A stretch of DNA of 64,000 bases from Flagellimonas aequoris (GTDB taxonomy: Bacteria; Bacteroidota; Bacteroidia; Flavobacteriales; Flavobacteriaceae), in contig NZ_QXFJ01000031.1 of NCBI RefSeq assembly GCF_003584165.1, positions 255,851 to 319,850 of the forward strand, written 5' to 3'. The notes beneath the pieces are model-generated. The model was not told where the DNA came from, made no database searches, and saw only the letters and a list, made by a program, of their open reading frames with translations. Numbering within the stretch: position 1 is the first letter of the stretch; the number at the start of each line of letters is the position of its first letter. Shown in pieces: positions 1-8,939 of the stretch. The translations under genes were made by a program, and so were the position numbers.

Positions 1-2
1 AT

Positions 3-761
3 ATTTTGATCATAGAGGACGAACCAGCTACAGCCAAGGATTTGGAAGAAACTATCCATAACCTAAATATGGATTTGAAGGTTTTGGATATTGTGGACAG
101 CATTTCTGAGGGAACGGAATGGTTCCGAAAAAACGGACAACCCGATTTGATCTTAAGCGATATTCAACTGGCGGACGGTCTCAGTTTTGAGCTCTTAAAA
201 AAAGTGGACGTTAGCTGTCCCGTAATATTCTGCACGGCCTATGACGAATATGCCATAAGGGCATTTGCGGCCAATGGCATTGATTATCTGCTGAAACCCA
301 TCAACGAGGACAAGCTTTCTAAAAGCCTAAAAAGGTACCAGTTGTTGAACGACCATTTTGCAAGGAACAATCCACATCTGCAGCAACTTTTGCAGAAAGT
401 GCAAGGTCAACTGCAAACATACCGATCCAATTTTTTGATTTCCTTCCAGGATAAGATGATTCCGATCGGGGTGGTGGACATTGCCTTTTTTTATACCGAA
501 AACGGTATTACAAAATTGTACACCATGTCTGGTAAAAGTTATACACTGCCCTATACCTTGGAGCAGTTGGAACAATTGTTGGATCCCAAAATGTTCTTTA
601 GGGCCAATAGACAATATATCATTTCGTACAGTGCCATAAGTTCGGTGGAATCCTATGTTTCCAGAAAGATGTGTGTGAATATGTTGGTGGATGTTCCAAC
701 ACCATTGCTGGTAAGCAAAAAGAGAAGCCCGGTCTTCTTGGGCTGGCTCAAAGAGCGATAA
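3..761 (+). CDS. LytTR-family response regulator (5' end cut by window)
   Basis: Two-component response regulator: a receiver domain in the first ~120 residues followed by a LytTR DNA-binding domain from about residue 140 to the end. The acidic pocket (IIEDE) is right at the window edge. The phospho-acceptor is the Asp in LILSDIQ, about residue 52 from the first Ile-Ile-Glu-Asp-Glu, and the conserved Thr/Lys switch residues are in FCTAYDEY and YLLKPI. The frame is open through position 3, and the family normally begins with a few residues before IIEDE, so the true start lies just upstream of the window; the TTG at 6 is not a plausible start. In Bacteroidota such regulators usually pair with a membrane histidine kinase, which would lie outside the window. 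Target genes cannot be read from the sequence. Confidence 0.93.
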   Translation: MLIIEDEPATAKDLEETIHNLNMDLKVLDIVDSISEGTEWFRKNGQPDLILSDIQLADGLSFELLKKVDVSCPVIFCTAYDEYAIRAFAANGIDYLLKPINEDKLSKSLKRYQLLNDHFARNNPHLQQLLQKVQGQLQTYRSNFLISFQDKMIPIGVVDIAFFYTENGITKLYTMSGKSYTLPYTLEQLEQLLDPKMFFRANRQYIISYSAISSVESYVSRKMCVNMLVDVPTPLLVSKKRSPVFLGWLKER

Positions 762-905
762 TACTTCTCCTTTAGGGATAATCTTAAAAACTTCGGGGAG
801 CCATAATGTTACTTCAGCATTGGATTTGTCCACTTGCATTGATTATGGACAATTCAGTATAAAGACCTAGGGTAATATTGCTACTGAACTTTAAAAAGTA
901 GCGTT

Positions 906-1349
906 ATGAAAAAAATCATTCAAACATCAAAATTGTGGGTGATCCCCCTTGTGTTTTTTGCACTTACTTCTGAACTGAGTGCACAGGTAGTGGTGCGTAG
1001 GCCAGCGGTAACGGTAGTGAGACGCCCCGTGGTAAGACCCTACGTATATCCAGTGGCCCGCCCGGTTGTGGTGGCACCGGTACCTCTTCCCAGATATTAC
1101 ACACCCGTTTATTACGCAGGTAATCCTTACTACTATGCGGATGGTGTGTTTTATGTGAGGATTGAACAATCGGAATCGTATAAAGTGGTTGTGCCGCCTG
1201 TTGGCACCATAGTGCCCAGCCTGCCCGAAGGTGCACGAGTGACCATTATAGATGAAAGGGAGTATTTCGAATATAGGGAGGTGATTTATAAAAGAATCCT
1301 CGTGGAGAATTTGGTGAAATATGAAGTAGTGGGTTATACAAACCAATAA
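906..1349 (+). CDS. DUF6515-like secreted protein
   Basis: 147-residue protein with a signal peptide (MKKIIQTSKLWVIPLVFFAL, cleavage likely after LSAQ). A Val/Arg/Pro-rich low-complexity stretch follows at residues ~28-65 (repeats of VVRRP, ARPVVV), then a Tyr-rich segment (YYTPVYYAGNPYYYADGVFY) and a small globular C-terminal part. This layout fits the DUF6515 family of Bacteroidota envelope proteins, whose function is unknown. It lies 3 bp before a lipoprotein gene, so the two are probably one transcript. The family assignment is from recognition of the architecture, not from a search. Confidence 0.75.
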   Translation: MKKIIQTSKLWVIPLVFFALTSELSAQVVVRRPAVTVVRRPVVRPYVYPVARPVVVAPVPLPRYYTPVYYAGNPYYYADGVFYVRIEQSESYKVVVPPVGTIVPSLPEGARVTIIDEREYFEYREVIYKRILVENLVKYEVVGYTNQ

Positions 1350-1352
1350 TAA

Positions 1353-2114
1353 ATGGAAACCAAAAAGATGATGATGAAAAGAGTTTTGTTTTTGATATTG
1401 ATGTCCGTGCTCTTGGGAGCATTGGCTTTCTTACAGAGTTGTGATGACGATGATGAGATCATCGTGATAACTCGGTATTATGCCTATGAAGATGCAGAAG
1501 AAGCGGTAGCTGTATCACTTTCGTATGCAACCTATGGCTTGGTGGCCAATATGAACAAGGCCAGCAATGAAATCCAGGAGAATAGCGATTGCGATGTGTT
1601 GTACCAAGAAAGCGATTCTTTTTACGACGAGACCATTACTGGCTATATCAGTTATGAATACAACTATCAAGAGGAATATATGTGGTCCTGTGAACCTGAT
1701 ATGGCAGTGGATTACCAACTCTCCGCAACGCAGAACATGAAATCACTCAGATATAACTACGATCATGATATTGATTTGAGTTTTGATATTTCAGGTTTGG
1801 AAGATACCAGCGCCGATGAAAATTATGAGGGAAGTTATCTACGCGAAGGTGAATGGGAATCCAATTATAATGGTGAAACGTATAGACTCACTTTTGAGAG
1901 CGATATCGAGGGGGTTTTGGTATCCAAGGAATCGAATAAGATATATACCGGAACCGCCACTTTTTCATTGGTGCAGACGTATAGTCATTCCAACGTCACC
2001 TATACCTATAAAGGCACTGTGGAGTTTGTTGATGAGGATGAAGCTCGGGTAGAGTTTGACAGTGGAGAGGTGTTCTATGTGGATTTGAACAACATCAGCA
2101 TTTCTGAAGACTGA
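1353..2114 (+). CDS. hypothetical lipoprotein
   Basis: 253 residues. The N-terminus is a lipoprotein signal: basic start (METKKMMMKR), hydrophobic stretch, lipobox FLQSC, then an acidic Asp/Glu run (DDDDEI), a sorting pattern common in surface-exposed Bacteroidota lipoproteins. The mature part is acidic and rich in Tyr, Ser and Asn with alternating polar/hydrophobic stretches suggestive of beta structure. No family is recognised. An internal Met (MMMKRVLF) could also be the start. A strong terminator follows 33 bp downstream, closing the two-gene unit with the DUF6515-like gene. Confidence 0.7.
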   Translation: METKKMMMKRVLFLILMSVLLGALAFLQSCDDDDEIIVITRYYAYEDAEEAVAVSLSYATYGLVANMNKASNEIQENSDCDVLYQESDSFYDETITGYISYEYNYQEEYMWSCEPDMAVDYQLSATQNMKSLRYNYDHDIDLSFDISGLEDTSADENYEGSYLREGEWESNYNGETYRLTFESDIEGVLVSKESNKIYTGTATFSLVQTYSHSNVTYTYKGTVEFVDEDEARVEFDSGEVFYVDLNNISISED

Positions 2115-2146
2115 TATAACGATTGTATTTTTCCCAATTGCCCCCG

Positions 2147-2187
2147 ATCCCGGATATTGTTACATGCAGTATCCGGGATTTTTTTTG
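2147..2187 (+). terminator. rho-independent terminator
   Basis: Perfect 10-bp stem (ATCCCGGATA at 2147-2156 with TATCCGGGAT at 2170-2179), 13-nt loop, then an uninterrupted run of T to 2187. It ends the unit of the DUF6515-like and lipoprotein genes. Confidence 0.9.
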
Positions 2188-2222
2188 GATGGATGTCGAT
2201 GTAGAGGAAACTGTCGTTCAAA

Positions 2223-2254
2223 GAAAAAAGCCCTGGGAAAAATATCCCAAGGCT
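2223..2254 (-). terminator. rho-independent terminator (minus strand)
   Basis: Stem AGCCCTGGGA (2229-2238) with TCCCAAGGCT (2245-2254), one C-A mismatch, flanked on the low-coordinate side by an A run that reads as a T run on the minus strand. It is placed to end the minus-strand operon whose last gene stops at 2308. Confidence 0.75.
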
Positions 2255-2307
2255 CTTACAAACATCACTAACCTAAAAAAATGCTTGTTGAAATGATATA
2301 GAAAACC

Positions 2308-3189
2308 CTAAAAAGAGTATAGGAAGCCTATCTGAATAAAGGGCCCATTATTCTTTAATTCCTCAATGGGTTCCGGTTGGTCGGACAGGGGAATCGTCAC
2401 GATGGTCCATCCTCCGGAATCCGAATCGTTGAACCATTGGTATTTTTGACCTGCAATGCCCCCGGATACTTTTACATGCCAATTCTTGTAAAGCCTGTGG
2501 CTATAAAAAACTGTACCATTAAAATGACGGTATTGGAGGTATTCACTATTATGGGTTTCTTCGGATAGCCGATAGCTGTCAGCACCTAGGTTCCATTCCA
2601 ATCCAGAGGTGCTTCTTCCTCCCAAATTCCAAGCCAAGGTACCCTGTATGGGAAACCTTCCATAAAAATGTAACTTTTCACTGATCTGATAGTCAAAATC
2701 GAAAAGGGGAATAAGCTGGTTGCCAAAAAATTGGTGGGAATATCCCAATCCCAATCCCAAAGTCAAGTTCTCCGAGAACTTTCGATGCAGGCCAATGCCT
2801 ACTGCAAATGTGAAATCCTCAGTAGAGATATCCTCCAAATCACTACTCAATACCATCTTGGTGGCCAAGAACATCTCATCCCTGTCGTTCAGTTTCAGTT
2901 TTCCCCCAACGGGGATTCCCAATCCATATACCCTATTGCCAATGTCCATCGGAAAGTTTTCCAAATACATCACTTCGGGGGCGATACCAGTGGCTAAACT
3001 GAATGTTATTCCTCTGTGTATGGGTAGCAGTAGTTGCGCTTCCAGTTGGGAAATATGACCACCATCCACTTCTTCAATAGGGGTATGGCTATATTTGATG
3101 TAGAATGGGGATTTTTCTTGACCAAAGCTTTTCAATGATGAAAAGGATAGGAGTATTATAACGAGGCTACGGTATAAATTTCTGTTCAT
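2308..3189 (-). CDS. outer-membrane beta-barrel protein (DUF6268-like)
   Basis: 293 residues with a signal peptide (MNRNLYRSLVIILLSFSSLK, cleavage after FGQ). The mature protein is a series of amphipathic strands with Gly/Tyr turns (for example LTLGLGLGYSHQFFG, HFYGRFPIQG, WHVKVSGGIAG) and ends in an aromatic residue (IGFLYSF), the usual outer-membrane beta-barrel signature. Size and the GLGIPVGGKLKLNDRD region resemble DUF6268 proteins. The gene is 6 bp downstream of the ABC ATPase and is probably cotranscribed with the exporter operon, so a role at the outer membrane linked to that exporter is possible but unproven. Confidence 0.65.
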   Translation of the reverse strand: MNRNLYRSLVIILLSFSSLKSFGQEKSPFYIKYSHTPIEEVDGGHISQLEAQLLLPIHRGITFSLATGIAPEVMYLENFPMDIGNRVYGLGIPVGGKLKLNDRDEMFLATKMVLSSDLEDISTEDFTFAVGIGLHRKFSENLTLGLGLGYSHQFFGNQLIPLFDFDYQISEKLHFYGRFPIQGTLAWNLGGRSTSGLEWNLGADSYRLSEETHNSEYLQYRHFNGTVFYSHRLYKNWHVKVSGGIAGQKYQWFNDSDSGGWTIVTIPLSDQPEPIEELKNNGPFIQIGFLYSF

Positions 3190-3195
3190 GCTTTT

Positions 3196-3876
3196 TTATT
3201 GGTGGATCAATTTTCCGTCCATCAGTTCCAAGACCCTGTCACAATTGGCGGCAAAATCATCATCGTGTGTCACGGCGATGATGGTCTGGCCTCTTTCCAC
3301 GGCCAATTCCCTGAAAATGTCGAATACGATCTGGGTGTTTTTGGAATCCAGGTTTCCAGTGGGTTCATCGCCCATAATAATGGTCGGTTCGTTGATGAGT
3401 GCCCTGGCAATGGCCACCCTTTGCTGCTGCCCGCCCGAAAGTTTGTTGGCAGGTTTCAATGCCTGGTCTTCCAGCCCCAAAAGTTTTAGGTTGGCCATGG
3501 CCTTTTCCTCGATTTCCTCCGCGGTTTTTTTCTCCAATTTTAACGCTGGGAGCATCACATTGTCCAATGCGGAAAACTCTGGTAGCAGATAATGGAATTG
3601 GAACACAAAGCAGATATGCTCGTTCCGAAAAGCGGCCAGTTTATTCTGGGCCTTGCCTGTTAGCGTTGTGCCATTAATGGTCAGGGAGCCTTCATAGGCT
3701 GTATCCATGGTAGAAAGAATATAAAGCAAGGTAGATTTGCCGGAACCGGACTTGCCCGTAAGTGCCAAAAACTCCCCTTTTTTAATATCGAAAGAGATAT
3801 CCTTCAACACATGAAAGGTCTGTGGGTCATAAAAATATTTGTTCAGTTCCTTGACAGACAATGCTAAATTTTCCAT
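3196..3876 (-). CDS. MacB/LolD-type ABC transporter ATP-binding protein
   Basis: 226 residues, the size of a stand-alone LolD/MacB-type ATPase. Walker A is GKSGSGKST, the signature is LSGGQQQRVA, Walker B is IIMGDEPTGNLDS and the switch His is in AVTHD. The start is the ATG at 3876 (MENLAL), preceded by AGAGG and AAAGG and 4 bp after the permease stop; a longer reading that starts at TTG inside the permease gene is unlikely. It should energise the FtsX-like permease encoded immediately upstream in an operon with adaptor and TolC genes. Substrate is unknown; in MacAB systems it ranges from macrolides to lipids and peptides. Confidence 0.92.
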   Translation of the reverse strand: MENLALSVKELNKYFYDPQTFHVLKDISFDIKKGEFLALTGKSGSGKSTLLYILSTMDTAYEGSLTINGTTLTGKAQNKLAAFRNEHICFVFQFHYLLPEFSALDNVMLPALKLEKKTAEEIEEKAMANLKLLGLEDQALKPANKLSGGQQQRVAIARALINEPTIIMGDEPTGNLDSKNTQIVFDIFRELAVERGQTIIAVTHDDDFAANCDRVLELMDGKLIHQ

Positions 3877-3880
3877 CCTT

Positions 3881-5128
3881 TTAACCTCTAATGATTTCAA
3901 CGGGATCTACTTGTGATGCCTTTCTGGATGGAAGATAACCTGCCACAAAAGTGGTAATCAGACCAAATACAAAAGCCATGATATAATCTTTGGTCCTGTA
4001 GGTTATCGGCAAGGTTTCCAATGAGGCGATCTTAAAGGGAATGTGGTTGACCAATAAGGAAACCAAATACCCAAGTATGATGCCAACAACGCCTCCCAAA
4101 ATACCGATGATCACGGATTGGGTAAGGAATATCTGGATGATGTCCTTCCCATCAAATCCCATGGCCTTGAGAATGGCAATCTCCCTAATCTTCTCGTTCA
4201 CTGTCATGTTCATAATGTTGTAGATGCCAAATCCGGCCACAATGAGTATGGTCAAGGATACGGCCACGGCAATAATGTTCCGAAGCTTGTTGGCGGCCTC
4301 CAATTGTCCGTTGGCCTCTTGCCAGGGTTCCACTTTATAAGGTGTCATCTTACCAAGTCGCTTGGAGAGCTCCACTGTTTTGTTGTAGTCTTTCAAATTC
4401 ACCTGGATATCGGTGACATACCCCATGTTTTTGGAAATCAGCTGTCGAGCAAATCCAATACGGATATAGGCTTTGGCATTATCCACACTGGCCAAGGTGG
4501 TTTCCACAATTCCGATGACCTTATAATTTTTAGTGATACCTTCCTCTGTGGTCACCACAACATTATCGTTGAGGTGAAGACTTAATTTTTTGGCCAGTCC
4601 ACTGCCCAAAAGAATACCGTCGCTCCTTCGGTTCAAGTCCATCCAATCACCTTCGACAACATATTGTGCGGTTCCAAAAAGTTGGTCCTCATTGACCACA
4701 TCGATACCTGATAGCATCCCATTGACTTTGGTGGCACCGTTCCTGAAGAATACATTGATGTTCAATTGGGGGGTGACCCCACTGATTTCTGGAACGGAAT
4801 CCAATAGATTCAATATTTTGTCCGAATTTTTGATGCCTTCGGTGTACTGGATCACTTTGGGATTTCTAATGTTGACCAAGGTGTTTTCGTCCACCCGACC
4901 TGCAAACAAGTTGGTGTTGTCCTTGGGGATGTCGTTGTAGATCCTGATATGGGCCAAGGTGCTGAATGCGAGACCGGTCTGTGTATCATTCACCCCAGTC
5001 ATGAAACTGTTCATGAAAATGTACATGGAAATGCCAAAGGTCACACTCAAGATGGCCACCAAGGTTTGCTTTAACCGAGAGGTCAAATGGGCGTTGGCAA
5101 TCTTGTAATTGGTTTTGTTCACGATCAT
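3881..5128 (-). CDS. MacB-type ABC transporter permease (FtsX family)
   Basis: 415 residues. One N-terminal membrane segment (about residues 22-42), a large periplasmic MacB_PCD-like domain (about 45-270), then three C-terminal membrane segments of the FtsX domain (about 285-410) with the typical NEKIREIAILKAMGF coupling motif. It is the permease of a type VII-like mechanotransmission transporter, not a classical pore. Its start overlaps the adaptor stop by 4 bp (ATGA) and the ATPase begins 4 bp after its own stop, so the genes are translationally coupled. With TolC and the adaptor this would form a tripartite pump. Confidence 0.9.
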   Translation of the reverse strand: MIVNKTNYKIANAHLTSRLKQTLVAILSVTFGISMYIFMNSFMTGVNDTQTGLAFSTLAHIRIYNDIPKDNTNLFAGRVDENTLVNIRNPKVIQYTEGIKNSDKILNLLDSVPEISGVTPQLNINVFFRNGATKVNGMLSGIDVVNEDQLFGTAQYVVEGDWMDLNRRSDGILLGSGLAKKLSLHLNDNVVVTTEEGITKNYKVIGIVETTLASVDNAKAYIRIGFARQLISKNMGYVTDIQVNLKDYNKTVELSKRLGKMTPYKVEPWQEANGQLEAANKLRNIIAVAVSLTILIVAGFGIYNIMNMTVNEKIREIAILKAMGFDGKDIIQIFLTQSVIIGILGGVVGIILGYLVSLLVNHIPFKIASLETLPITYRTKDYIMAFVFGLITTFVAGYLPSRKASQVDPVEIIRG

Positions 5129-6231
5129 TCCTTCTCCTTTTTAGGGGTGATGATACGTGTGGATTCATCCAAACCTTCCATAACCTGTACCCATTCACTG
5201 GTTTTGATGCCGATTTTGATTGGTACTTCCTTTTTGTCCTTCTCCAAAATCACCATGTCTTCCTTCACCAAATAATCAGTTGGAATGACCAATACATTTT
5301 TTATGTCGGCAATCACAATATTGGCCTGTAGTTGTGTCCCTGCATAGATGGAAGTCGGTGCATTGGTAAAAGTGGCCTCTACCACAAAGGATTGCTCTTT
5401 CTCGTCAAAGGCGGGATAAATTTTGGTGATCACGGCATCAAAAGTGGCGTCTTTTTCAGTGTTCAGGGATATTTTCGCCCGTTGTCCCAAAGCAGTTCTT
5501 GAAATATCTTCCTCGGCCACAAACAGTTTGAGGATGTTTCCGCCGCCGCCAATTTTTGCGATGCTTTCCCCTCGTTTTACAAGCTCGCCCTGTTCTTTGT
5601 ACACATTCAACACGGTGCCTGATATTTGGGATTTGATAAAATAATCGTCGTTGTTCTCTTGTTGGATTCTTAACTGACTCTTGGCATTTGACAAGTTCAC
5701 CTGCAATGATTGTTGAAGGTCGGACAGCGATTTTTTTAAGATTTCTACATGGGCCTTGGAATTTTCGAACTGTACCTTGGCTTTGTCAAAATCCAATTGG
5801 GATACGGCATTTGTTTGGAGGAGTGCACTGTAACGATCTAGGTTTTTACGGTCCAGTTCCAATTGGGTCTCTGCCTGTTCAATTTGAAGCTGTAATTGTG
5901 CAATTTGTGGGGAGTTTGGTTTTGCCTTGGTCACCGCATCTTGGTAGTTCACCAAGGCATTGTCCAATTGATTGGATTGTACACCATTGGACAATCGGAA
6001 CAGATCGTCACCGACTTTCACTTGGTCCCCTTCCTTCACCAAACTGAGGTTGAGGAACCCTTCGGTATTGGCCGTAACGGTATACTCGTTGGTTTTGGCC
6101 AAGTAGCCACTGGCGAAGACCACATCGATGATATCCCTTTTCATTGGGGTAGTGGTGTTGTTTTTCCCACAACCGATAAGGAATGAAAAGCTGAAGCCCA
6201 ACAAGATTTTGTATATGATTTTATAGTTCAT
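5125..6231 (-). CDS. periplasmic adaptor subunit (HlyD/MacA family), lipoprotein
   Basis: About 368 residues. A lipoprotein signal (MNYKIIYKILLGFSF, lipobox LIGC) leads into a split lipoyl domain, a long coiled-coil hairpin (residues ~85-190, Gln/Leu/Lys rich: IAQLQLQIEQAETQLELD) and a beta-barrel/membrane-proximal domain towards the end. It bridges the inner-membrane permease and TolC. The gene starts inside the last codons of the TolC gene; the ATG at 6231 and the one at 6237 (MTMNYK) are both possible, and longer starts inside tolC are unlikely because they would move the signal peptide inwards. Confidence 0.9.
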   Translation of the reverse strand: MNYKIIYKILLGFSFSFLIGCGKNNTTTPMKRDIIDVVFASGYLAKTNEYTVTANTEGFLNLSLVKEGDQVKVGDDLFRLSNGVQSNQLDNALVNYQDAVTKAKPNSPQIAQLQLQIEQAETQLELDRKNLDRYSALLQTNAVSQLDFDKAKVQFENSKAHVEILKKSLSDLQQSLQVNLSNAKSQLRIQQENNDDYFIKSQISGTVLNVYKEQGELVKRGESIAKIGGGGNILKLFVAEEDISRTALGQRAKISLNTEKDATFDAVITKIYPAFDEKEQSFVVEATFTNAPTSIYAGTQLQANIVIADIKNVLVIPTDYLVKEDMVILEKDKKEVPIKIGIKTSEWVQVMEGLDESTRIITPKKEKE

Positions 6232-7558
6232 TGTCATTTTTTCTGGAAAGGATGGTTGCATAATTGCCATACACATTTGAGAGTGTATTCAAATAGTTGT
6301 TCTCGGCTCTTAGATAGTCTTCAAAAACCTTGAAATAGGCATCGAGCCCAATGATTCCCTGTTGCAACTTCTGAAAGGTCAAATCCACATTGTCTTGGTA
6401 TAGCATGAAATTGTCATAGGCGGTGGCCAAGGCTTGAAGGCTGATGCCATACTCTTTCAATAACAAGTCATCCCGTAATGCTGATTGCTGCTTTTCCTGT
6501 TCCAGGTTTTTTTGGGCGATACCGTACTCAATTTTGGAGACCTTGATTTTATTGTGGTTGGCAAGACCTGTAAAAATGGGTACTGAAAGGTTGAGACCCA
6601 CATAACTATAATCTGTCCATGCCTCACCATCCAAGGAGAAGGTAAAATCGTTTTGGAACTGTTGTTGCCCAAAATAGGCGTTTAGGGAAAGCTTAGGATA
6701 ATGTAGGGCCCTTTGCTGTTTTACATCCAATCGTGCTTGTTCCAGTTGGCGTTCATACAACAGAATGTTCTTGTCCATGGCCAATGTTTCAGATATGGGA
6801 AATCCCTGTTCTTCAGTTTTTTCGACTTCTTGCAGTTCTATATTTGAATCTGCTGGCAACCCGAGCAAGTTTTTCAACTGGTTGAGGGACTGCTCCAACG
6901 AACTATGGTTGGCGAGTACATTTTGCCCAATGTTGTTAACGTTGATGATTGCCTGATTCAGTGATGATTTGTCGATCAATCCATTGTTGAACTTATCTTG
7001 GGTCAATGTGCGGATGCTATCGGCCAGTGATTGGTCTTTTTTATTGATTTCCAGTGCTTTTTGGGCTATGATAGCATTATAGTAGAACAAAGCGATTTGC
7101 TCCGTGAGTTTTTCATCGAAAAGACTTGATTGCACTTGGGTGATTTCTGTACCCACCTTGGCAATTCTGGACTTGATGCTGTTTTGCCAATCCAGAACCG
7201 TTTGTGTGATGGTTATCCCCGCATTATAATTGTAATCCTGCCCAAATTGAACATTGACCAGTGTGCCAGGCTGTCCTACCAACTCCCCTGGAATAGGAGT
7301 AGTGGCCAAGTTCAGGTTGTTTTGGGCGGTAAAGCTCCCTGAAATTGTGGGTAGAAGATAGCTTTTTGATAGTTTGTGTTCCGCGCGGGCCCTATCTTGT
7401 TGAAGCTCTTGGATGTTTCTATCTATATTGTACTTTTTGCCATATGCAATGGCCTCGTTCACATTGAACAATACAATAGTGTTGGGATCCTGTTGGGCAA
7501 ACAGGTTTTTGGAACATACCAAGAACATCAAAATCCATAGCAATCTCGCCACCTTCAT
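6221..7558 (-). CDS. TolC-family outer-membrane channel
   Basis: About 445 residues. A signal peptide (MKVARLLWILMFLVCSKNLF, cleavage after FAQ) is followed by two repeats of long alpha-helical hairpins rich in Gln, Asn and Leu (for example SSLEQSLNQLKNLLGLPADS) and strand regions (FTFSLDGEAWTDYSYVGLNL SVPIF), which is the outer-membrane efflux protein fold. The start is taken as the ATG at 7558, whose A is the last base of the upstream TAA stop (TAATG); the alternative five residues earlier would lengthen the overlap. It forms the outer-membrane exit duct of the exporter encoded by the following genes. Confidence 0.92.
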   Translation of the reverse strand: MKVARLLWILMFLVCSKNLFAQQDPNTIVLFNVNEAIAYGKKYNIDRNIQELQQDRARAEHKLSKSYLLPTISGSFTAQNNLNLATTPIPGELVGQPGTLVNVQFGQDYNYNAGITITQTVLDWQNSIKSRIAKVGTEITQVQSSLFDEKLTEQIALFYYNAIIAQKALEINKKDQSLADSIRTLTQDKFNNGLIDKSSLNQAIINVNNIGQNVLANHSSLEQSLNQLKNLLGLPADSNIELQEVEKTEEQGFPISETLAMDKNILLYERQLEQARLDVKQQRALHYPKLSLNAYFGQQQFQNDFTFSLDGEAWTDYSYVGLNLSVPIFTGLANHNKIKVSKIEYGIAQKNLEQEKQQSALRDDLLLKEYGISLQALATAYDNFMLYQDNVDLTFQKLQQGIIGLDAYFKVFEDYLRAENNYLNTLSNVYGNYATILSRKNDNEL

Positions 7559-7986
7559 TATAATCTTGTCCATGTTACGCTGGTAGAAAACCAGAGTTTG
7601 GTAATATGGAGCGCTAAACTATTGTGGTCTTCGGACAGCTCCGCACTACAATCGGCTTCTTTACCTTTTTTGGGTAGGTACACTTTGCCATCTTCCCAAG
7701 TTTTACCGTCAAAAGACAGGTCTGATATGATGTTAATACCCATTATTTTTCTGGTTCGTAAGGATTTGGTTGGATTGTTTTGGTCCGTTTTGGGTTCTCC
7801 ATTGGGTGCGTTGGGTTCCTTCAACCAAACAATTTTCCCGAAGAAATCATCCCCTTTTTGATAAATCTCAACATGGGCATCCTCTTTATCGTTCAACCAC
7901 GTTCCCGTGATATCCGTGCTTTTGGTTTGCCCATGGGTTTTCAATAGCAACAAACAGAAAAAAGCCAACGCCATCAATGATCTCAT
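7558..7986 (-). CDS. DUF2147 domain protein
   Basis: 142 residues. A signal peptide (MRSLMALAFFCLLLLKTHGQ) leads into a DUF2147 domain with the typical features ITGTWLNDKEDAHVEIYQ, a FFGKIVWLKEPN segment, MGINIISDLSFDGKTWEDG, and a conserved ending that describes a small beta-barrel (lipocalin-like) fold. Start chosen at 7986 (MRSLMAL) because this places the signal peptide at the N-terminus; the upstream in-frame codons (MPPYQSKRVI) are not needed. It is the first gene of the exporter operon and ends in a 1-bp overlap with tolC. The function of DUF2147 is unknown. Confidence 0.85.
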   Translation of the reverse strand: MRSLMALAFFCLLLLKTHGQTKSTDITGTWLNDKEDAHVEIYQKGDDFFGKIVWLKEPNAPNGEPKTDQNNPTKSLRTRKIMGINIISDLSFDGKTWEDGKVYLPKKGKEADCSAELSEDHNSLALHITKLWFSTSVTWTRL

Positions 7987-8254
7987 GATAACTCTTTTTG
8001 ATTGATACGGGGGCAAAATTGGTCAAGGCATTATGGTTGGAATAGGTGGAATATGGCAAAGGGTACATTATGGTAACCGAAGGGGGCAATTTTCGGGATT
8101 AATTTTTCTTAAAACGACCTTGACCTCTCGGATAGCCAGTGAAATGAAATTAAAAAGAGGAAATGTTTTTCAGTTTACAGGATACACAAAACCCATATAA
8201 AGTTTACAATATCATAATCTCCGGCCTCTCTTATTTTTATGAAATTTGTGTTCG

Positions 8255-8818
8255 ATGATAGAGTACTCATACGACAAGGCTACTCCAGAAAAGCTCGCCA
8301 AAATGATTAACCAATCGGATAGGAACGCATTCAATTCCCTGTTTGAAATACTTTGGGAGCCCATGTACATTTATGCGTCTTCACTGATTATGGACGATTC
8401 CATTGCTAAGGATTTGGTACAGGAAGTCTGGATCGATTATTGGCAGCGTAGGGAAGCAGTCGAAGTTGAAAATATAAAGTCCTATCTCTTTAAGGCGATT
8501 CGTTACAAGTGCTACAATGCACTTAGGGATATGAAGTTCAATCAAACACAGATTGAGGCGGCCCATGCTGTTTGTATCAGTTCTGAAGTAGAAATGGAAG
8601 CGGATGTCATGGACCTCTCCAAAAGAATCAATGAGACCATTTCAAGCTTGCCCAAAAGATGTCAGGAAGTTTTCATCTTGAGCCGTATGAACCACATCAA
8701 CAATAAGGAGATAGCCGAAAAATTGAACATTTCCCAACGCTCCGTGGAAAATCAAATCTCTTTTGCCCTTCGAAGACTACGCAAAGAACTTTCCACTGTT
8801 AAGTCATTGTTTTTTTAA
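8255..8818 (+). CDS. ECF RNA polymerase sigma factor
   Basis: 187 residues, Bacteroidetes-type extracytoplasmic-function sigma-70. Region 2 covers residues ~20-90 (FNSLFEILWEPMYIYAS, IAKDLVQEVWIDYWQRRE) and region 4 covers ~125-180 (SLPKRCQEVFILSRMNHIN, KEIAEKLNISQRSVENQIS). ATG at 8255 is preferred over an upstream TTG. A FecR anti-sigma gene follows at 8940 and then susC/susD, the standard trans-envelope signalling order: the STN domain of SusC contacts FecR, which releases the sigma factor to transcribe the transport genes. The ~120-bp gap before fecR probably contains a separate promoter. Confidence 0.95.
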   Translation: MIEYSYDKATPEKLAKMINQSDRNAFNSLFEILWEPMYIYASSLIMDDSIAKDLVQEVWIDYWQRREAVEVENIKSYLFKAIRYKCYNALRDMKFNQTQIEAAHAVCISSEVEMEADVMDLSKRINETISSLPKRCQEVFILSRMNHINNKEIAEKLNISQRSVENQISFALRRLRKELSTVKSLFF

Positions 8819-8939
8819 AACCCCTCCGTTTTACCTAAAGGTTAATTAGGCGCCAGGAAGTTTAAGGAATCATTAAAACCCATTTTGGGAATGTGCGTAC
8901 CTGTATGCCAATGGTACTTGTTATTGAAACGAGCATACA